NCBI GenBank assembly: GCA_024760905.1
Contig: CM045733.1
Coordinates: 24,092,501 to 24,156,500 of the forward strand
Direction: 5' to 3'
Source of the DNA: Plotosus lineatus
Taxonomy: Eukaryota > Chordata > Actinopteri > Siluriformes > Plotosidae
DNA length: 64,000 nt
In this document: one piece after another, positions 23,060 through 34,718 of the stretch
How positions within the stretch are numbered: position 1 is the stretch's first letter
Layout of the letters: every line of letters starts with the position of its first letter
Made by a program: the position numbers and the translations under genes
The notes under the pieces: generated by a model
Databases searched by the model: none
The model's input: only the letters and a program-made list of their open reading frames with translations
What the model was told of the DNA's origin: nothing

Positions 23060-25870
23060 CAGCAGTTTAGAAACCATCATCGTCATCTGGTGACCCTGGG
23101 GCTGGGGCACACTCAATCGCATGCCACCACATTTCCTGGTTCGCCATGGCAGCAGGAAGGTCCTCTTTTTCCATCCCTGCATCCCTTGCTAACATGTCTG
23201 GGAAGGTGAGGCTTTGATAGCGGACAGGGCCGCCTGGTTTCCACAGCGACAAGGGTTGTATAATTTCCCCCATGGCCCGATGATAGTGACCCCCAAATGA
23301 TAGCCACTTCCTGGCAACCTTCTCTGAAGGAGATGGAATATCCCTGTAGATGCGCTCTAGGGTGGCTCTAGGGAATTTTGGTTTCATTTGTGAGGGTCAA
23401 GTGCCATATCCTATTCAGCTTATTAAAGGCTGCCCATGCCAGGGCTTTACAGTACTTCATATCCTTTTCAGAGTCTGTCACATAGGATGAAGTTTGGAGT
23501 TGTTAAAATTACTTTTATTTTGCTTTGAATGAAGACCTACTATGTTTGCTGACTTTTCCAATGACTGGAGAGGAAATTCAGCATTCGTAATGAGATCTGA
23601 TACCAGGACGATGCCATCAGCAACGTCAAGGTCAATAATGTATTTAGTAGGTTGCCTTTTGAAGAGTCTTTGGTGGGGTTGTAGGCCTTTATCTTTGTGC
23701 CCAAGGAGAGACACAGAAAATAGTGCAGTATGATAATAAAAAAAAAAAACATGTCGCCTTCTTGAGATAACATGTCCCCTTGTAAAACTCCTTCTGAATG
23801 CAGTTTCACCATCAGCTGTGGTAACTGTAGCCTCAGTGTCTGCGTAGAGTGCATTAATGGCTGCAATGATCGGTTGTGGAATGCCATGCGGAGGAATTCC
23901 TTGAACATGGTTTCCAGTTGAAAGAGTAACATGCTTCTTGGAAGTCCACAGAGCAGATTGTGAAATCCTTGATTTGATGCAGGGTCACTATTTGCAAGAG
24001 GTAGATCAGCCCCTTCTGATGCCATTATGCGTGTCACATAGCAATATGTTCACTGCAGGCGCAAGACGATTCAGTCAGAGCCTGTTGTAGATTTTGGCAG
24101 CAATCAGCGTTAAATAAATACCTTGGTACTTGAGGGCCATTGTCAGGTTTCCTTTTTTAGGAATGGGCACAATACCGAACTTCGTCCAGGTGGACGGTGG
24201 CAGCAGAACAGAAAAGGTGTGATTACACAACTTGAGCAGTAGGACATGAAAGAGAGGATATTTCCAGATGAAACTTGGGATGTTATCGAGACCAAGTGAC
24301 TTATTGAGTCCCAAGGACTTAATTGCGTCACATAGTTCTTGTATGCTGAATGGGGATGTGCCAATGTCTCGCAGCTCTGCAATCTGGATAAGAGGCAGGG
24401 TTGTTCCCTTCGGTGTTGACCAGTTGCTCTAATAGCAGGTTTTGAAAGTGGAATAACCAGTTTGCATTCTGCTTTTCTTTCATGTTTGTTCAAGGAACTG
24501 AGGTTTCCAACTCAGTCAAGTTTTTTCTATGTGTTCTTCTTTGGCCTTGGCCAAAGCTTTGTCAAGTTGGGCCTGAGCATTAGTCAGTTTTCTGAGAGTG
24601 GTTCATATTGGCTAATAGCTGCTTCATACACAGCCGTTGAAGCTTCATTGACTACGTCATGGCTGCTGAGGGGCTTTTGTTTCTCCTATTTTGTTTTAGG
24701 CAGCTTTGCCAGGGCAACTTCCTGAGTGACTGAGATTAAATTATTGTATGACTTTTCAATGTCATCATTGGGTTGTGAGAGCGCATCAAAATGCTTTTGA
24801 ACTTCTAGGTTGAATGATGAGACCTCTTGGGTGGCACATACATGTTTCCAATCAACCTTTTTCATAGGTGGGCTTTCTTTCAAAGGTAAACCTCTTTTAT
24901 GGGTGGGCTTCTTGGACTGTTAGAGGCGTTCATGATGCAGTTTTTCTACTTTTCATGGATAAGGATGTAGCCAATTCGGGAGCACTTTCTTATAGGAAGT
25001 TGAAATGTCCATTAGTTCATGAGCTGAGACTCCTCAGTGTAATCAACCATTGCAGTTTGTTTCTTAAGTGTTGAAAGTGAATGGTGCATATTCAGAGCCT
25101 ATTTGCACATTGAAGTCTCCAGTAACAACTAGAAGGTTGTTGGTTGCAACATTTTCTGTGGCATCTTTCAGGCCATCATAAAATTGGTCTGAATTAGTTG
25201 GGCATGCTGTGATGGTAGTTTGAGGGTTGCTATAGAAATGTGCCACGAGAAGCTGTGGGGATATTTTCACAACTGTTATGAATAGTTCAGCAGCACGAGT
25301 GGAAAGTAAAATATAAGTAAAATAAGATTGTGGTGTGATAAGATGATTACTGTCACTTATTTTGCAATCAATTTTGTTGTCTGGCTGGTATATATTCAAT
25401 GCTCTTGGATGTTCAGAATGTTAATATTATGATGTCTAGCACAGCTGACAGGTTCTAACAGCCTACTGTTTTTAGACAGAGTACGAGCATTAAACATGAG
25501 GAGTAGAGTTTGCTCCTTATATTTCAGTAAGTGGGTTGATCCTTTCCCATTTTTTTCATGAGATACCCATCTAACTGGCTTGAGGGTATTCCAGTCATTC
25601 ATACCAGATGGATTGGGAGTGGAATGAGGACCTTGAGTAGCAGGGACTGGAACTCTGGAGTGGTTTTTGGTTGTTAAATGCATTTTTTTGTTTTTCTTTT
25701 TAATAACACCTGCATTCCCATTTCCATTCAGAGTTTCCTTCTCCAAGGGGACTTGCCTTTCAGGGCTAATGGGCATTCCCAGCCCAGTGTGTCTGTTGGC
25801 CTTTGGCTCACAAGGAGCTCTTCCGCCATTTGACAGGTTTTGTTTTCTGTCCTACAAGTGATCTGTCACC
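23060..25870 (-). mobile_element. APE-type LINE of a second kind, decayed
   Basis: On the - strand: endonuclease start LMFNARTLSKNSRLLEP and NILNIQEH (about 25,500-25,396), endonuclease GDFNVQIG (about 25,110), RT N-terminal SLGLDNIPSF and GIVPIPKKGNL (24,300-24,150), RT catalytic-region remnant DLDVADGIVLVSDLI (about 23,640) and a C-terminal stretch with KEDLPAAMANQEMWW (about 23,190-23,130). The catalytic ADD is changed to ADG. The clade is not resolved; it is neither the RTE family above nor the L2-like element. Confidence 0.7.
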
Positions 25871-27341
25871 CACTTCACCAGTGTAAAACTGGTGGGGGAG
25901 CTGGTTTAGATGTCAACCATCTGTCCATATGGCAGGGTGTACTGGATTACAATGTTACCAGTAGCAGACAAAAAGTCTGACCTGACAACTTAGCGACCAT
26001 AGTCATAGCACTGACAATATTGTTCCTGCTTCCAGAGCAATCACCAAGATTTTCATTGGTATTAATTCCAGAGCATTTTGCAGTAAGGGTCATTGCCTTT
26101 GCTAATTTCCACACCTCTGGTTATTCTTATTAATCGCTGACTGATAAAGGTATATATCATATATTATCTCCAGAATGAATTACTATCTTAGAAAATTTGA
26201 GCTAGTCTAAGAACCTAAGACAACCTGCTATGTCTGGCACTCTGTGTCTTGGCATACACTGATCTAGCGCTGTTGGTGTCCAGAAAGGACTAATTTTCCC
26301 TGCCTTATAATGAAGCTCTTTCCGGTTTCTCAGCAAATGTCTCACGGTGAGCAAACCTATTTGGTACATGATGCAGCGATGAGTATAGCTATTTGGGGAG
26401 AGCCTCAGCGTTAGTTTTGGCTTTATAAGTATGCTGCCAAGTTACCCATTCGCCCTGCTATGAGGCCTCTGATGTTGGAATATACTGAACCCAAATTCCA
26501 TGGGATATACTTTTTTCACATAAATGTAGTGACACCATAGATGTTACATACTGTCAAGAAAAATATAAATAAAATAAAACCTTAAAAATACATATTGTTT
26601 AAAGTGTCAGACAAGGTAGTTAGATTAAAACAGATTACATTTGATTTACCTTTGATATCATGAACTTCATTTCACAAAAAAGTAGTCCTATCACTTTTAA
26701 GTCTACCAGCATGCTATAAGGCATAAGCTATAAGCTGACCTCTATACATGTTCCCTGTGAGTATCAATGACACTAACTAAGCCAGTATATTTGTGTAATT
26801 TGCTATGTAATAATAATTATCTGACAAAATTTAAATATAAACACCACTCCTACATACTAATGTAAGGCATACATCAAATGCATGATAAGAATAATGAATG
26901 AGGCTGGACACAGTTGGGATGCATTCATAGACAAGAGGGTTAAATGTTCCAAACCTCATATCAATCATATGAACATTACATCAAATGAGGCAAGTAGAGG
27001 TCATACACAAGAAAACAATATCACATGACATGCAGAAATTGATAATGTGAAAACTGGCTATACATGACAAAGGTGCTGCACTTTTCATCCTGATAAAACA
27101 GAGTAGGGTGAGCTGTGAACCATGTGTGACAAGCCATGTGTCCCAACTTAGTCATGTGATTGGAAGGGGTGCAATGGTTACTGGGAAATGTAGTAAAAGT
27201 TTGTAAGGTATATGGCATACTGGACATCACAATTGTTGTATTTTTCTGAAACAATTCTGGTTCAATTTTATTCTCTTGGGTGAAGGTAAGGATTCTGAAT
27301 TGAATAAAAATGAATTTAAAACGAATGAATATGCAAAATGT
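25871..27341. other. Interval without recognised features
   Basis: The first part may be the 5' UTR of the LINE at 23,060-25,870. The rest has no motif or repeat that I can identify. An open frame at 27,021-27,254 (-) has no recognisable motif. Confidence 0.45.
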
Positions 27342-27353
27342 TGCAGTTTACTT

Positions 27354-27517
27354 CTGTTCATTTCTGTAACCACTTAATCCTAATTAGGGTCGCAGAGAGG
27401 CTGGCGTCCATCCCAGCCGACTCCAGGCGAGGGCAGAGTACATCCCAGACAGCTCGCCAGGCCATCGCAGGGCTGAAACACGCTGATGGCTTTGCAGCCT
27501 ATTCTTGTCGAAAGTTC
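27354..27517 (-). mobile_element. SINE-A (A-g tail), 5'-truncated
   Basis: Contains only the tail (taaccacttaatcctaatta) and about 70 bp of body, ending at gtcgaaagttc. A perfect 12-bp duplication, tgcagtttactt, flanks it at 27,342-27,353 and 27,518-27,529, which shows the truncation happened at insertion. Confidence 0.85.
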
Positions 27518-27529
27518 TGCAGTTTACTT

Positions 27530-28260
27530 AATTTAAAATAAATTATTTTTTAAAAATCCATGAAAAAAATCCATGAAATCCATGAAAAATCCATGAAACA
27601 AATTTATAGTTAAATGTGCTGTGACAGTGTTTCCTTCGTGGTATGATGTATAATGAATTTTATATTTAGCAAAATAATGTTAAGCATTTCTCCATTGTGC
27701 TAACAGAACTACTTACGGTCTATGATGTATTAAAACTGGTAATAGTTTTATAATGAAGGGGACAAAGAGCATAACAAATCAGCATCCAAATCACACATTA
27801 TATGCAATGAAAACAAATATAATGCTTTCTAATTTGCATAAATCAGATTTAAGCATTTTCAAAGGATCTATTTTCTCAGAAAAAAAATGTTTCTATGTAT
27901 AGTAGGCTCTATTCCCTCTTTCTTCACCCCTCCTCAATATTCTCTTTATTTCTCTTTTTCTTCTTGCTTCCGATACCACTGCATCCCACTGAGGGTTGCA
28001 CAGCCAGGTAAGTTGAAGCCACCAGCACCATATTGGTACTCCTACCCCAAGCATGGTAAACATGATGAGTTTACTGTGTTGCCAGTGCATACTAAAAAAT
28101 ATGTTTTTGTCCATTTTGAGATATTATCTTGATTTAAATATGAATTAGATTTTGTGAAATGTGTTTTAGATCATAATATCAGAATTTTCAAAAATATGTA
28201 TAGATTAACTATTTTCACAGACATGATTGTCCAGTATTCAGATTTTGTTAAAGTTATGCG
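27530..28260. other. Interval without recognised features
   Basis: AT-rich, with a short local repeat of aaatccatgaaa at about 27,555-27,600. No gene signal. Confidence 0.5.
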
Positions 28261-28412
28261 TATTTCCATACTTGAATGCGGGTCACAAGGAGGCTGGTGC
28301 CCATCTCAGCCATCTCTGGACAAGGTCAGAGTACACTTTGGACAGCTTTCAGGGCCATCACAGGGCAGAAACACACTGACAGCAGAAGCAACGTACTCTT
28401 GACTCTTGATAT
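28261..28412 (-). mobile_element. SINE-A/B tail fragment
   Basis: Matches the A-g tail and a little body (on the + strand: aggaggctggtgcccatctc, cagggcagaaacacactgac). The head is missing and the far end is lost. Confidence 0.6.
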
Positions 28413-28673
28413 ATATGGGCTGTCTCATGTTCAGGTTTGTCTTTTTAAAATTATACAAGGGACCCTTTTAAGTAGGCACTTGCATATTTTATCACTGTCT
28501 CTTGTTTATTGTTGTAAAGAGGAATAGTAATCTCAGCTACCCTAAGTGAAATCTTTTTTCAATTTCGATAAATAGTGTTATCAGATAAGAATAGTGCAAA
28601 TTTTATACAAATAAAGAATTCAGTTTTCTCCATTATAATAAAAATAGTAGCTTTTGCCTGATGAAATTTACAT

Positions 28674-29222
28674 TTAAGCGCATTTGACAAATGCCCTTAT
28701 CCAGGGTGACTTACAATTCTTCTTCTTCTTCTTCTCCTCCTTTCGGCTTTTTCCCTTTGTTGGGAGTCGCCAAAGCGAATCATCTGATTCGCACATTTGA
28801 TTTGGCATGGGTTTTTACGTCAGATGCCCTTCCTGTCACAACCCTTTAGCAAGGGACAGAAACATGCTGACGGCTTTGCAGCTACTCTTTACGAAAGTCA
28901 GCAATGGTTCTTTTACATGCCTCTCACCATAGACAGTGAGAGACATGACCCGCCTTTAATAACCCAATTTGCTGCACTGGGGGGACAGTGACAACCCTGT
29001 AGGGACTCGAACCCCTGACCTTAGGATAAGTGATCCTGCGCCTTAACCACTAGACCACCACTGCCCCTTCCAGGGTGACTTACAATTATCTTTTTATTTA
29101 TACAACTGAACAATTGAAGGCCTTTCTCAATGGCTGAACAGTGGTGAATAGTGAGGAATGAAGTGATGACCACTGAGCTTTGGATTAGAAACCCATCACC
29201 TTATCCATTTAGCCACCACTGC
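28674..29222 (-). mobile_element. tRNA-derived SINE of otophysan type (SINE-O), interrupted
   Basis: On the - strand the head agtggtggctaaatggataa is tRNA-like and the body includes caattgttcagttgtataaa. After the nested SINE-A, the tail gtaagtcaccctggataagg follows, ending near gcgcttaaatg. The tail resembles the 3' end of the L2-like LINE at 20,283. The nested SINE lies at 28,719-29,069 between duplicated ccagggtgacttacaatt. Confidence 0.65.
28719..29069 (-). mobile_element. SINE-A with RTE tail (A-r), complete
   Basis: A complete copy between perfect 18-bp duplications (28,701-28,718 and 29,070-29,087). In element order: tRNA-like head with box B gggttcgagtccc, common body, RTE 5' UTR block (ggttgtgacaggaagggcat), then the RTE 3' end (gattcgctttggcgactccc...agccgaaaggaggag) and an (AAG)n tail. 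This is the cleanest example of the chimeric structure in the window. Confidence 0.9.
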
Positions 29223-29872
29223 TTATTTCTGAATGACACTCCTAATTACTAACTAATGCTTACTTTTGGAGCTTTATTTTCATACAATCTAGAATGATGG
29301 TCTGCTGCTTGTTAGTTCTATTTATAATCTCAATAGATTTGTCAGGATCCTTTGTTCTTCAAAAATGTCTTCTCCAGAAAGTAGATATTATATGTGGAGG
29401 ACAGAAGTGCTTTTTTCAGATAGTCATTGCTTTTTCTAAAGCAGCATAGTACTGAATAGCTTGCTGAAAAATATAATTGGGATTGTGATGTGAAATAATT
29501 TCGGTACAGAGCTTGATAAGAATGTCCATCAAAAAAGGTCTTTTTCTCCAGAAAATCATAATGATTGTCATCGAAGTTAATAATATATACAACTAACGTT
29601 ATATGTAATGAAACCTGCTCAGATAATGTGTTCAGTGAGTTTTCATTCTTAATGCTGGGAATTATTTATAAGTGATGCTATATTCTAAATTCTAGTTATT
29701 TTACAGAGCTCATACCAGTTATACTTCCACCTGGTGTGATTTAGACAAAATTAGTCATGTAGCTCTGATACATCACACAACAAAAATATTCTAGTCTCAT
29801 TAGGTATTGACTTATAACAAAAAACCACAGAACTAGGAGTTTTATTTTTGATGAAAAATGTGATGTGAGGGC
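29223..29872. other. Interval without recognised features
   Basis: AT-rich sequence with no open frame longer than background and no repeat that I recognise. Confidence 0.5.
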
Positions 29873-29976
29873 CTGACGAGCTGTCCTCGGTGTACCCTGC
29901 CCTCGCCCAGAGTCGGCTGAGATGGGTGCCAGCCTCCCCGCAACTCTAATTAGGATTATGGGCTTCAGAAAATGAA
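29873..29976 (+). mobile_element. SINE A-g/B tail only
   Basis: Starts at gcctgacgagctgtcctcgg and ends gcttcagaaaatgaatgaag. Only the shared 3' tail is present, a strongly 5'-truncated insertion. Confidence 0.7.
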
Positions 29977-30143
29977 TGAAGATATATATTCATATATATG
30001 GGTCACTCTAGAGGTGTAAGAGCAGACAGCATAAATCACCAAATAATGTTTAAACATTTTTTTCCTTGAATATAAAATGAACTCCAAAATACTGACAACA
30101 TTACGCTTTTATTTTTGACAATATGCCCATAATATACTCACAA

Positions 30144-30147
<4 letters not shown>

Positions 30148-30237
<90 letters not shown>
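30148..30237. repeat. (GT)n(ATT)n compound microsatellite
   Basis: About 21 GT units are followed immediately by about 16 ATT units. Confidence 0.95.
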
Positions 30238-30238
<1 letters not shown>

Positions 30239-30265
30239 ATACAACCATGCTAATATATAATACTT

Positions 30266-30515
30266 AGCACGTCTGCCTCACGGTGTCTGACTCTGTCTCT
30301 GGAATTTCTGTGTGAAGTGTGTGTATGTTCTCCCCATGCTTGCTGCAGGAGTTCAGGCTAACTAGCTGCACCACACTGCCCGTTTTGCAATGTGATGTGT
30401 TGATAAGCTTTTCAGGGTGTACTTCACCTTTGTCCTATGTTGGCTGAGTTGAGCACCATCCTTCCCATGACCCTGGTGGGATGTAAGATTAAGCAGTATG
30501 GAAAATGAGTGAATA
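30266..30515 (+). mobile_element. SINE-B, degenerate
   Basis: Recognisable phrases are agcacgtctgcctcacggtg, gtatgttctccccatgcttg and the tail gattaagcagtatggaaaat followed by gagtgaataaatg. The centre is rearranged. A long (GT)n tract follows directly. Confidence 0.6.
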
Positions 30516-30518
30516 AAT

Positions 30519-30520
30519 GT

Positions 30521-30590
<70 letters not shown>
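30519..30590. repeat. (GT)n microsatellite
   Basis: About 35 GT units with one TATG interruption near the start. Confidence 0.95.
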
Positions 30591-30593
<3 letters not shown>

Positions 30594-30715
30594 CAGAGGT
30601 GGTGGGGTGTTCAATGGATTGACTGCACACTGAAGCTGAGCCATATTGGTATAATGCCAAACTATTCCTAACATATGAAATTACCCACCATAAGATTTTC
30701 TAACTGATTTTGCAG

Positions 30716-30827
30716 GTGAGTATTGAAGCAGAAGGAGCATGAAAACAGAGTGCTCCGTGGGACAAGACCGCTGATCAAGCAAGGAAGCAAGTTAATGTTG
30801 AATCATGACCTCTGATCTTTCAAACAG
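30716..30827 (+). other. Possible exon (splice signals only)
   Basis: Preceded by ctaactgattttgcag (branch-point-like ctaac plus acceptor) and followed by acag|gtactg. The stretch contains stops in all three frames, so if real it would be non-coding, for instance a 5' UTR exon of a downstream + strand gene. Confidence 0.15.
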
Positions 30828-30956
30828 GTACTGTAATTTTACTTTAAATACAACATCCTGCCCATTTAAACATTTAAATACAATTGCGCCGTCGGCTGCG
30901 AGTTGCGTGTGGGCAGAGCCCGCATTTGGCAAAAAACACCAGAGAGACAGAGAGAG

Positions 30957-30959
30957 TTT

Positions 30960-30993
<34 letters not shown>

Positions 30994-31019
30994 CGAGAGA
31001 GAGAGAGAGAGAGACAGTG

Positions 31020-31056
<37 letters not shown>

Positions 31057-31066
31057 TGTGTGTGCG
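30957..31066. repeat. (GT)n(GA)n(GT)n compound microsatellite
   Basis: GT units, then about 18 GA units with small interruptions, a short spacer, then about 20 GT units. Confidence 0.9.
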
Positions 31067-31131
31067 TTAATAAAAAATGTTCAATAATGGTTTAATTAAT
31101 AAATATGTTAATAAAATGGTTTTATGTTAAT

Positions 31132-33101
31132 CTCCTTCCTTTCCTTTCGGCTTTTCCCTTTAGGGGTCGCCACAGCAAATCATCTGCCTCCATCTCACCC
31201 TATCCACTGCATCTTCTTCTCTTACACCAACTGCCTTCATGTCCTGCTTCACCACGTCCATGAATCGTCTCTTTGGTCTTCCTCTATGCCTTCTGCCTGG
31301 AAGTTCCAGCCTCAGCATCCTACTACCAATATACTCACTATCCCGCCTCTGTACATGTCCAAACCATCTCAATCTAGCCTCTCTGACTTTGTCTCCAAAA
31401 CGTCTTACATGTGCTGTCCCTCTGATGTGCTCATTCCTGATCCTATCCATCCTCGTTACTCCCAAAGAGAACCTCAACATTTTCATCTCTGCTACCTCCA
31501 GCTCTGCCTCCTGTCTTTTCCCCAGTGCCACTGTTTCTAAACCATACAACATCGCTGGCCTCAACACCGTCTTGTACACTTTTCCTTTCATTCTTGCCGA
31601 TACCCTCCTATCACACATCACACCGGATACTTTTCTCCAACCATTCCAACCTGCCTGCACACGCTTCTTCACCTCTTTTCCACACTCTCCTCTTCTCTGG
31701 ATTGTTGAGCTTAAGTACTTAAAATCCTCCACCTTCCTTATCTCTGCTCCCTGGAACCTCACCGTTCCTGTTTGGTCCTTGTCATTCATGCACATGTATG
31801 AGGCTAACCTTCATTTCCTTCCTTTCCAGGGCATACCTCCACCTCTGTAGGTTTTCCTGCACTTGTTCTCTGCTCTCACTGCAGATCACAATGTCATCTG
31901 CAAACATCATAGTCCATGGAGATTATTGTTTAACCTCGTCTGTCAGCCTGTCCATCACTATAGCAAACAAGAAGCGGCTCAGAGCTGATCCTTGATGCAG
32001 TCCCACCTCCACCTTGAACTCTTCTGTCACACCGACAGCACACCTCACCACTGTCTTACATCTCTCATACATGTCCTGCACCACTCTAATGTACACCCTG
32101 TCATATGCTTTCTCCAGATCCATCTTTGCAGTCACTGACTTCCTTCAAATTACATCGCCTACACAAGATGTAGTCTACCTGTGTGCTCCTACCGCTGCTT
32201 TTTTGTAAGTCACCCTGTGCTTCTGTCTCTTCTGGAAGAAAGTATTTACCACAGCCATTTCCATCCTTTTTGTAAAAGCTACCAACATCTGTCCTTCTGA
32301 GTTCCTGTCTTGGATACCAAACCTGCCTATCACTTCTTCGTCCCCTCTGTTTCCTGCACCAACATGTCCACTGAAGTCTGCCCCAATGACCACTCTTTCA
32401 GCTCTGGTGGTATTCTGCATCACTTCCTCTAACCCACTCCAGAATCTCTCCTTCTCTTTTAGCTCACATCCTGCCTGTGGGGCATCAGCACTAACAACAC
32501 TGAACATCACACCATCAATTTCTAACTTGAGACTCATCACTCTGTCTGACACGCTTCACTTCTAGAACATTCCTGACAAACTCCTCCTTCAAGATGACTC
32601 CTACTCCATTTCTCTTCCCATCCACACCATGATAAAACAGCTTAAGCCCTGCTCCTAAGCTTCTAGCCTTGCTACCTTTCCACCTGGTCTCCTGAACACA
32701 CAGTATGTCCACCTTCCTCCTCTGCATCATGTCAGCCAGCTCTCTACCTTTTCCTGTCATAGTTCCAGCATTCAAAGTCCCTACTCTCAGTCCTAGACTC
32801 ATGCTTTTCCTCTTCCCGCTCTGCCTACGGACACGCCTCCCGCCTCTCCTTCTTCGATGTCTTCGACCAACAGTAGTCCAATTTCTACCAGATCCCTGTT
32901 GGTTAGCAGCACTGATGGCGGTCGTTGTTCACCCGGGCCTTGACCGATCCGGTATGAATTTTTTTGTTGTGACTCGCATATTTTATTTGGCATTTGTTTT
33001 ACGCCGGATGCCCTTCTTGAAGCAACCCTCTGCATTAATCCGGGCTTGGGACCGGCGTGAGGGCGAGACAATGGCTTGTGCCCCTCCCTCATGGCTGCAT
33101 T
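31132..33101 (-). mobile_element. RTE LINE copy C, internally deleted
   Basis: Both termini are present: 3' end ttcctttcggcttttccctt at 31,137 and 5' end ggctgcatt at 33,093-33,101. About 1.1 kb of the middle is missing: at about 32,125 RT codons (MDLEKAYDRV) join endonuclease-end sequence (CRRCNLKEVSD). The motif tatgttaat occurs on both sides (31,123-31,131; 33,116-33,124) and may be the duplication. The remaining coding fragments have several frame breaks. Confidence 0.8.
31160..32802 (-). pseudogene. RTE copy C coding remnants
   Basis: Endonuclease pieces at 32,802-32,515 and 32,552-32,175 (QETRWKGSKAR; IGADFSGHVG). An RT piece follows at 32,135-31,923, after which the catalytic FADD region is frame-broken at about 31,900. 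The C-terminal region is at 31,795-31,160. It is non-functional. Confidence 0.8.
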
Positions 33102-33189
33102 CAAAATTTTTTTTATATGTTAATAAAATGTTTAAATGGGTTAATAAATAATTTTCTTTTAATTTTAACCCATATTTTATACAAAACTG

Positions 33190-33352
33190 CTATACTTTTA
33201 TAATTTTTAAAGGGTTTATGGGGTAGTTTTAGGAGCCTTGCAACGAATCACGCGTTTTACATGTAAAATGCGCCTCTACTTACAAAAACGTCAGGCTACG
33301 AAAAAGGCTCTGGAACGGATTAATTTCGTAAGTAGAGGGCCGATTGTATATG
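33190..33352 (+). mobile_element. Tigger-like element, right end
   Basis: Runs parallel to 2,165-2,285: both have gggtagt(t)ttgggagcctt-like text, aaaatgcgcctctacttac and the end ggattaatttcgtaagtaga. The terminus reads gggccgattgta. The left end of this copy was not found; RTE copy C may have inserted into it. Confidence 0.55.
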
Positions 33353-33884
33353 TCTACGATGTGTGCCTTAATTGCGCTAATTGCAGTTTATTGTCTCGTT
33401 TGCATCTTTTTAAGTTGTTTGCACGTTTTAAAGCTGAAAGCCTCGTACAAAATGTTGTTATGTGTCAACATAATAGCAATAAAGACTTTTGAATCTTGTA
33501 ATACATCCTTCAACTGACATATAACCTCCCAGCAAATAGATATTTCTTCAAGAGTAGACAGTCTGTTCCTGTGACCTACTTCCGTGCATTTGGTAAGCAT
33601 TACACATACTTGTCACACAATGATATATGACATGCGTATGAAGTGGAACCGAATTCACATGATTACTTTCAAGCATGGAGAAAAGAAAGTGGCATTTCCT
33701 ATCAACACAGATATCGCTGAAATTAGAACTAGGTATATGGCATCCCATGAGAGGCTGCAATATATGAGCTGCACTGTTTAATAACGAATCGGGCATACAC
33801 TGTGTAATTATGCCTGTTTCTGCATGAGTGCTAAAGTGCATGTGATTATCATTTGGGTAAGGATGGTTAGCTTGAAGCTTACCC

Positions 33885-33938
<54 letters not shown>

Positions 33939-34315
33939 ATTTCTTCTCACTTTACATGCCACTTGTATTGTTGGTGCAACAGCAGTGTGCATGTCTGAGG
34001 GTATTTTCTTGTTAATTTAGCAGCCCTTTCTTATATGGAGAGGCCTTAGGAAAAAATAATCTGAATTGAAGCTGTTCTTATTATCTCTGGGTAAAGGGAA
34101 ATAAGACACATTCCATGATAGCAGCTTCACCTAAAGCTTGTTTAGTGTTTGCATTAAATTTACATGACAAAACTGTCGAGATTGTTTATGCACGCTGAAG
34201 AGTTTGCATACTCATTATTTTTCATCAACGTTATAAATTCTGTAGTGCAGATGCCCACTGTGTCCACAGATTACAGTTTTAGGCTTTCATGAGTCTTCAT
34301 TCTATTTTCTACCTT
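33353..34315. other. Interval without recognised genes
   Basis: Includes a (GT)n(GA)n microsatellite at 33,889-33,938. The rest has no recognised repeat or gene. Confidence 0.5.
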
Positions 34316-34497
34316 TGTGGTCACCAACCCGGTTCTTGTAGCGCTACCTTCCTGAAGACATTTGTTACAGCACTCATCATTACACCTGAGCATTTGATTA
34401 TTGCTGTAAGATGTTTATGTTCAGCTACGAGAGGTGTGTTTTGGTTGGAGAACCTTCTGAAATTAGCTCTCCAGGAACAGGGTTACAGACCCCTGTT
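34316..34497. mobile_element. hAT-type MITE
   Basis: The left terminus gtggtcaccaacccggttct is inverted at the right as aacagggttacagacccctg. Internal phrases (agctctccaggaacaggg) are typical of a short non-coding hAT-like MITE common in fishes. An 8-bp duplication is not clear. Confidence 0.45.
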
Positions 34498-34718
34498 CTA
34501 GACCATCCACCTAAAGATTCTGTTGTACATTCTTCAGAGACGATCACAAGAAATTAAATGCATCTCCAAGTCAATTCTTAATTAGATCAAGTCTTATTAA
34601 TCAAATGTGAAAGCCAAGAGAAGCTATATGAGGAGCATATATGAACTTTAGATAAAATTCCCAGGTTTTTCAAAAGCGCCTGCAACTAGAAACTGGTGTT
34701 GCATCTAATTTTTATCTT

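Noticed and set aside
28719..29069. tRNA-like heads with box A and box B as genuine tRNA genes
   Set aside because: They lack a foldable acceptor and anticodon structure, occur in many diverged copies and are always joined to SINE bodies.
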